Shown here piece after piece: positions 61,144 through 64,000 of a stretch of DNA of 64,000 bases (position 1 is the first letter of the stretch; each line of letters begins with the position of its first letter). Origin of the DNA: Acholoe squamosa (lineage: Eukaryota > Annelida > Polychaeta > Phyllodocida > Polynoidae). A program made the translations under genes and the position numbers. Location of the stretch: NCBI GenBank assembly GCA_949317995.1, contig OX439047.1, positions 37,114,950 through 37,178,949 of the forward strand, given 5' to 3'. The notes below the pieces were generated by a model. It was not told the DNA's origin, ran no database searches, and saw nothing but the letters and a program-made list of their open reading frames with translations.

Positions 61144-61615
61144 ATATGTGACCCATCCTTACAAAATGGTATGGAAGTCGCACATACAAAATGTTTAGTT
61201 ATTGGCATATTCATTTACAGCTCATCAAGAGCTTTCATTTGGTATATAACACTTGCATATTTGAACCAGGTGGTCCTCTAAGGATCTGCCGTCGGTAAAT
61301 TTAGTCGGATGAATTAAAAATCGTTTAAACTGAGATAATTGACAATTTAAACATATAATAATTTATGAATCCTATATAATTGCCATGTAATTCTATATAA
61401 CCAAGAAAACTATAGCTATGTCTTTTAGGCATTTGGGGCTTAAATTCAGTTTAGTAGGCAAGGATTCTGAAAGATATCTACCCATAGGTTAGAAAAATGC
61501 TAAAATATCAATTTTAAAAAATCTGATATTTTTTACACTATACCACTTGAGAAGCCTATATCTAGGCTTCTAAATGTGCGACTTCAGTACCACTTTGTTA
61601 GGATGGGTCACATAT
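61144..61615. mobile_element. MITE with ~45-bp TIRs
   Basis: ATATGTGACCCATCCTTACA (61144) and its inverse (ending 61615), with complementarity extending through GAAGTCGCACAT. 472 bp, non-coding. Confidence 0.7.
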
Positions 61616-61642
61616 GTCAATAAAATGGTAAAGGTGAATGAT

Positions 61643-61762
61643 GATTAGTTTGAGCTGACCGTTTCTTCATGAGTGTGTCCTGCACGTTCCGCACGAGGCC
61701 GGTAGGCCGAGTGCAGAGCAGGCAGGACACGCGAGTGAAGAAACAGGAGGCTCAAACTAATC
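61643..61762. repeat. 120-bp palindrome
   Basis: GATTAGTTTGAG...TTTCTTCA...GTGTCCTGC on the left and the inverse (GCAGGACAC...TGAAGAAA...CTCAAACTAATC) on the right, around CCGGTAGG. It starts ~30 bp after the MITE at 61144-61615. Confidence 0.8.
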
Positions 61763-61776
61763 AGAGTTCATCTTTA

Positions 61777-62035
61777 CATTTATGTCAAGGTGTTTGGGTG
61801 GATAATTATTCGTTATTTGATCAATATCCTTCAAAATTAACCCTTATTCACCTACCACCAATGCGAAATGCTGACCGCCGCCATCTTGAATGTTTACGTT
61901 TCAAAAAAGCTGCGCATGCGCGATAGACCTTTGACGTCATCGTGCGGATTTGGCGCCGGTTATTCAACGCAGGGGTACAATACACTGTCTCAGTGCTATC
62001 TCTATGGAACTACGATATTCACCTTGACATAAATG
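61777..62035. mobile_element. MITE-like element with 16-bp perfect TIRs
   Basis: CATTTATGTCAAGGTG (61777-61792) and CACCTTGACATAAATG (62020-62035). The interior has CCGCCATCTTGAA, a YY1-type site. Its left end merges with the 61643-61762 palindrome, so the two may be one compound element. Confidence 0.6.
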
Positions 62036-63525
62036 CTTTTATTTGTAAACAACTGCTGGAAAAGGGACTGGAATAGATGGCAGTTAACTATCATCTAAGT
62101 ACCTGGTCGAAGTAGCATCAATCAAATAGACATCCTTAGCCATTACTCAAAATGATATATACTGGATGGATTCTCTCTAGCTATAAAAACGTTGCTAAGG
62201 CAAAAATTGTAATATTTTCTTCTTTTGAATTTCTGTCCGAAGATCATTTAGGAACTTGATACTTCCCGATCCCTCCCTGTGCCCAGTGTAAATCGAGTGG
62301 GATAAGTAACTTTATATATCACAGATCACTCTGGACTGTAGTGTCCAATATCCATCTTCCACCCTGCTAATGAGTCTCTCCATATACCCCCTTCAGACCT
62401 TCTCTATTGCCATAGGGACTATTCTATGACTCTCTAAACCTTGGAGAGTTCTGGGAGCCACTTTGCATGGCCAGATATAGCTAAGTTGTCACATCTTGTC
62501 TCTGCCTAAAAGTAAGGAACGCTGCTGTAAAAGTGTTGCTGCTGGTCCTAGTAATTGTTGGCTGAAACTGCAGACACCTAATTACATGTATTTAGGTGTC
62601 TTCTCACTAAGCCCTAAAAACCAATCTGCTTGGATTGTTTTGAAATTGTGTGTCCAAAATACTGGCGCACTGAGGCATCTACCCTGAAAATTGGGAACAC
62701 TAATATCAGAAATTGCCAATTTTAGAGTCAATTTCATTATTTAGCATTAGTTCCTATGGGATTACGGTCCAAATAGGCTCATTTTTGGGGAGTTAATTTT
62801 TCCACCATCAAGTGAACACATTAACATGATATCATTTTTATGTGATGCTGGGCATATAACAGTAATCTGTCATAACAACAAAACTTTTTAATTCATGATA
62901 TTTCAGGCATTATACATATTGTGGCATGTTTGGTTCCATGTGGCACATAAGGTTCCTGACATGGAAAAACTGCCACTTCCATTGAGTTGTATAATGGGAC
63001 TGTAATATTTACATGCAAATAGGTGCATAAGTGGTTAATCTTTATGACAATGCATCTCTAGGAAATCCCATAACTATGCACTGGAGGAATCACTTTATGT
63101 GGCATGTATGGTTCCTCTAAAACTACACCAAATCACATTGCAATTTCAAATATGGCAATACTGAGGTATAATGTTAATGAATCTAAAATTCTTTACCTAA
63201 TGACTGATAGTTGACACCTAAGGCTTTCTAATTATATTTTTGCATTTGATAAATATGATTTTTATTTCTCCCCACTATCATGTATTAAAAAATGAGGCAC
63301 GTATGGTTCCACTTTACCTATACCACAAGGTTTTTAGCAATAACTCCAGGCAGATAAGGGGAATAGTTCTTGAATTGATTATATATATTGCTAAATATTG
63401 GGGGCTAGTGGAAATATAAAAAAATTATACATTTCCAATGCATTTTCTCATTACTTTGCCCCATACCAGTGGGAGCACTAAAAAGGCAGTTGTTGTACGC
63501 CAATTCTCATTGCTGAAATGTTTCC
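62036..63525. other. Intergenic sequence with a dispersed repeat
   Basis: 62345-62525 is the partner of the repeat at 45470-45640. A phrase GGCAYGTATGGTTCC recurs (about 62924, 63102 and 63297), a hint of a weak tandem or dispersed repeat. No gene. Confidence 0.4.
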
Positions 63526-63643
63526 CACTTGGCAGAAAACGTTTGTAAACGTTTTTTTAACAAATTTTCAACCAAATAACCAATAGGGAAACCAATAAAA
63601 AAAGTGTTTTAACGTAAAAAAAACATGTCTTTATGCCAAGTGG
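63526..63643. repeat. Short inverted repeat (MITE-like)
   Basis: CCACTTGGCA (63526-63535) and TGCCAAGTGG (63634-63643) flank an A/T-rich interior with AAACGTTT motifs. Confidence 0.45.
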
Positions 63644-64000
63644 ATTTTTTTTTTCAAAAACAAGTTTCGCCGGGCCTTTAGACAATGGAAAGGGAATCAG
63701 CATTGAGTCCACAAACAGAAATAACTTAAAACATCATTTGGTAATATTGCTTATAGCTTAAATGAGATAATCGCGCCTGAGACATATATATAGATTAATT
63801 TATCAGAAATGAAACTTGAGAAGACGTGGGCGGAAACCAGCTATCGGAATACATCTCATACAGAGATGAATTTCGGTTTCATGGAGCGAACAAGGTCAAG
63901 GTAGGCCAAGTTCACCAGTCCTTATCTCCCTTTATCCCTATTTTTTTTTAAATGCAAGGGCTTTGTTCTTTGGTGATCTGAGAAGTCTATAATAATTTGG
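63644..64000. other. Intergenic sequence, no gene seen
   Basis: No supported feature. Confidence 0.5.

Overview
This window looks like a repeat-dense stretch of an invertebrate animal genome. It has few genes, spliceosomal-type signals, long (TA)n microsatellites, Ty3/gypsy and tyrosine-recombinase (YR) retrotransposons, many small inverted-repeat elements and Pol III tRNA-like genes. The phylum cannot be fixed from the sequence. A GAGTGAGTGAGT motif near 50.19 kb resembles a motif I associate with mollusc repeats, which is only a weak hint. The only convincing host protein gene is a single-coding-exon, type II membrane methyltransferase-like gene at 57972-58805.

Region 1 (0.3-17.1 kb): an almost complete 10.1-kb Ty3/gypsy element sits inside a (TA)n microsatellite. 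It has gag, a -1 frameshift signal (GGGAAAC plus a predicted pseudoknot) and a pol with protease, RT, RNase H and integrase. After pol comes an unusual ~3.6-kb module (SR-rich zinc-finger protein, then acidic and ER/K-helix segments) where an env would sit. The 5' LTR has lost a 26-bp piece containing the TATA box. The 3' end of this element plus 2.9 kb of flank, including a foldback-like element, was then tandemly duplicated (units 9621-13369 and 13370-17131), which creates a third LTR.

Region 2 (17.5-26.4 kb): a large foldback-like element made of nested minisatellites (17.49-19.96 kb), an LTR-retrotransposon end at ~21.08-21.56 kb, and several MITEs.

Region 3 (26.87-36.27 kb): two YR (DIRS-order, Ngaro/PAT-like) retrotransposons. 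The younger one (minus strand, all ORFs intact, split direct repeats A1...B1-A2-B2) is inserted 32 bp inside the 5' end of an older, frameshifted plus-strand relative. In both copies gag and RT are in the same frame, separated by a single UAG.

Region 4 (36.3-64 kb): mostly non-coding, with foldback-like or palindromic elements at 37.3-39.2, 40.2-41.4, 52.1-52.7, 53.8-54.7 and 54.9-56.1 kb. There are also three copies of a 71-bp MITE, a tandem pair of tRNA-Ala(TGC)-containing repeats (56.27-57.01 kb), the methyltransferase gene, and further MITEs. The recurring theme is non-autonomous elements whose terminal inverted repeats are themselves short tandem arrays (often 21-bp monomers). These arrays produce many spurious ORFs. 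All calls were made by eye; no alignment or folding software was run.
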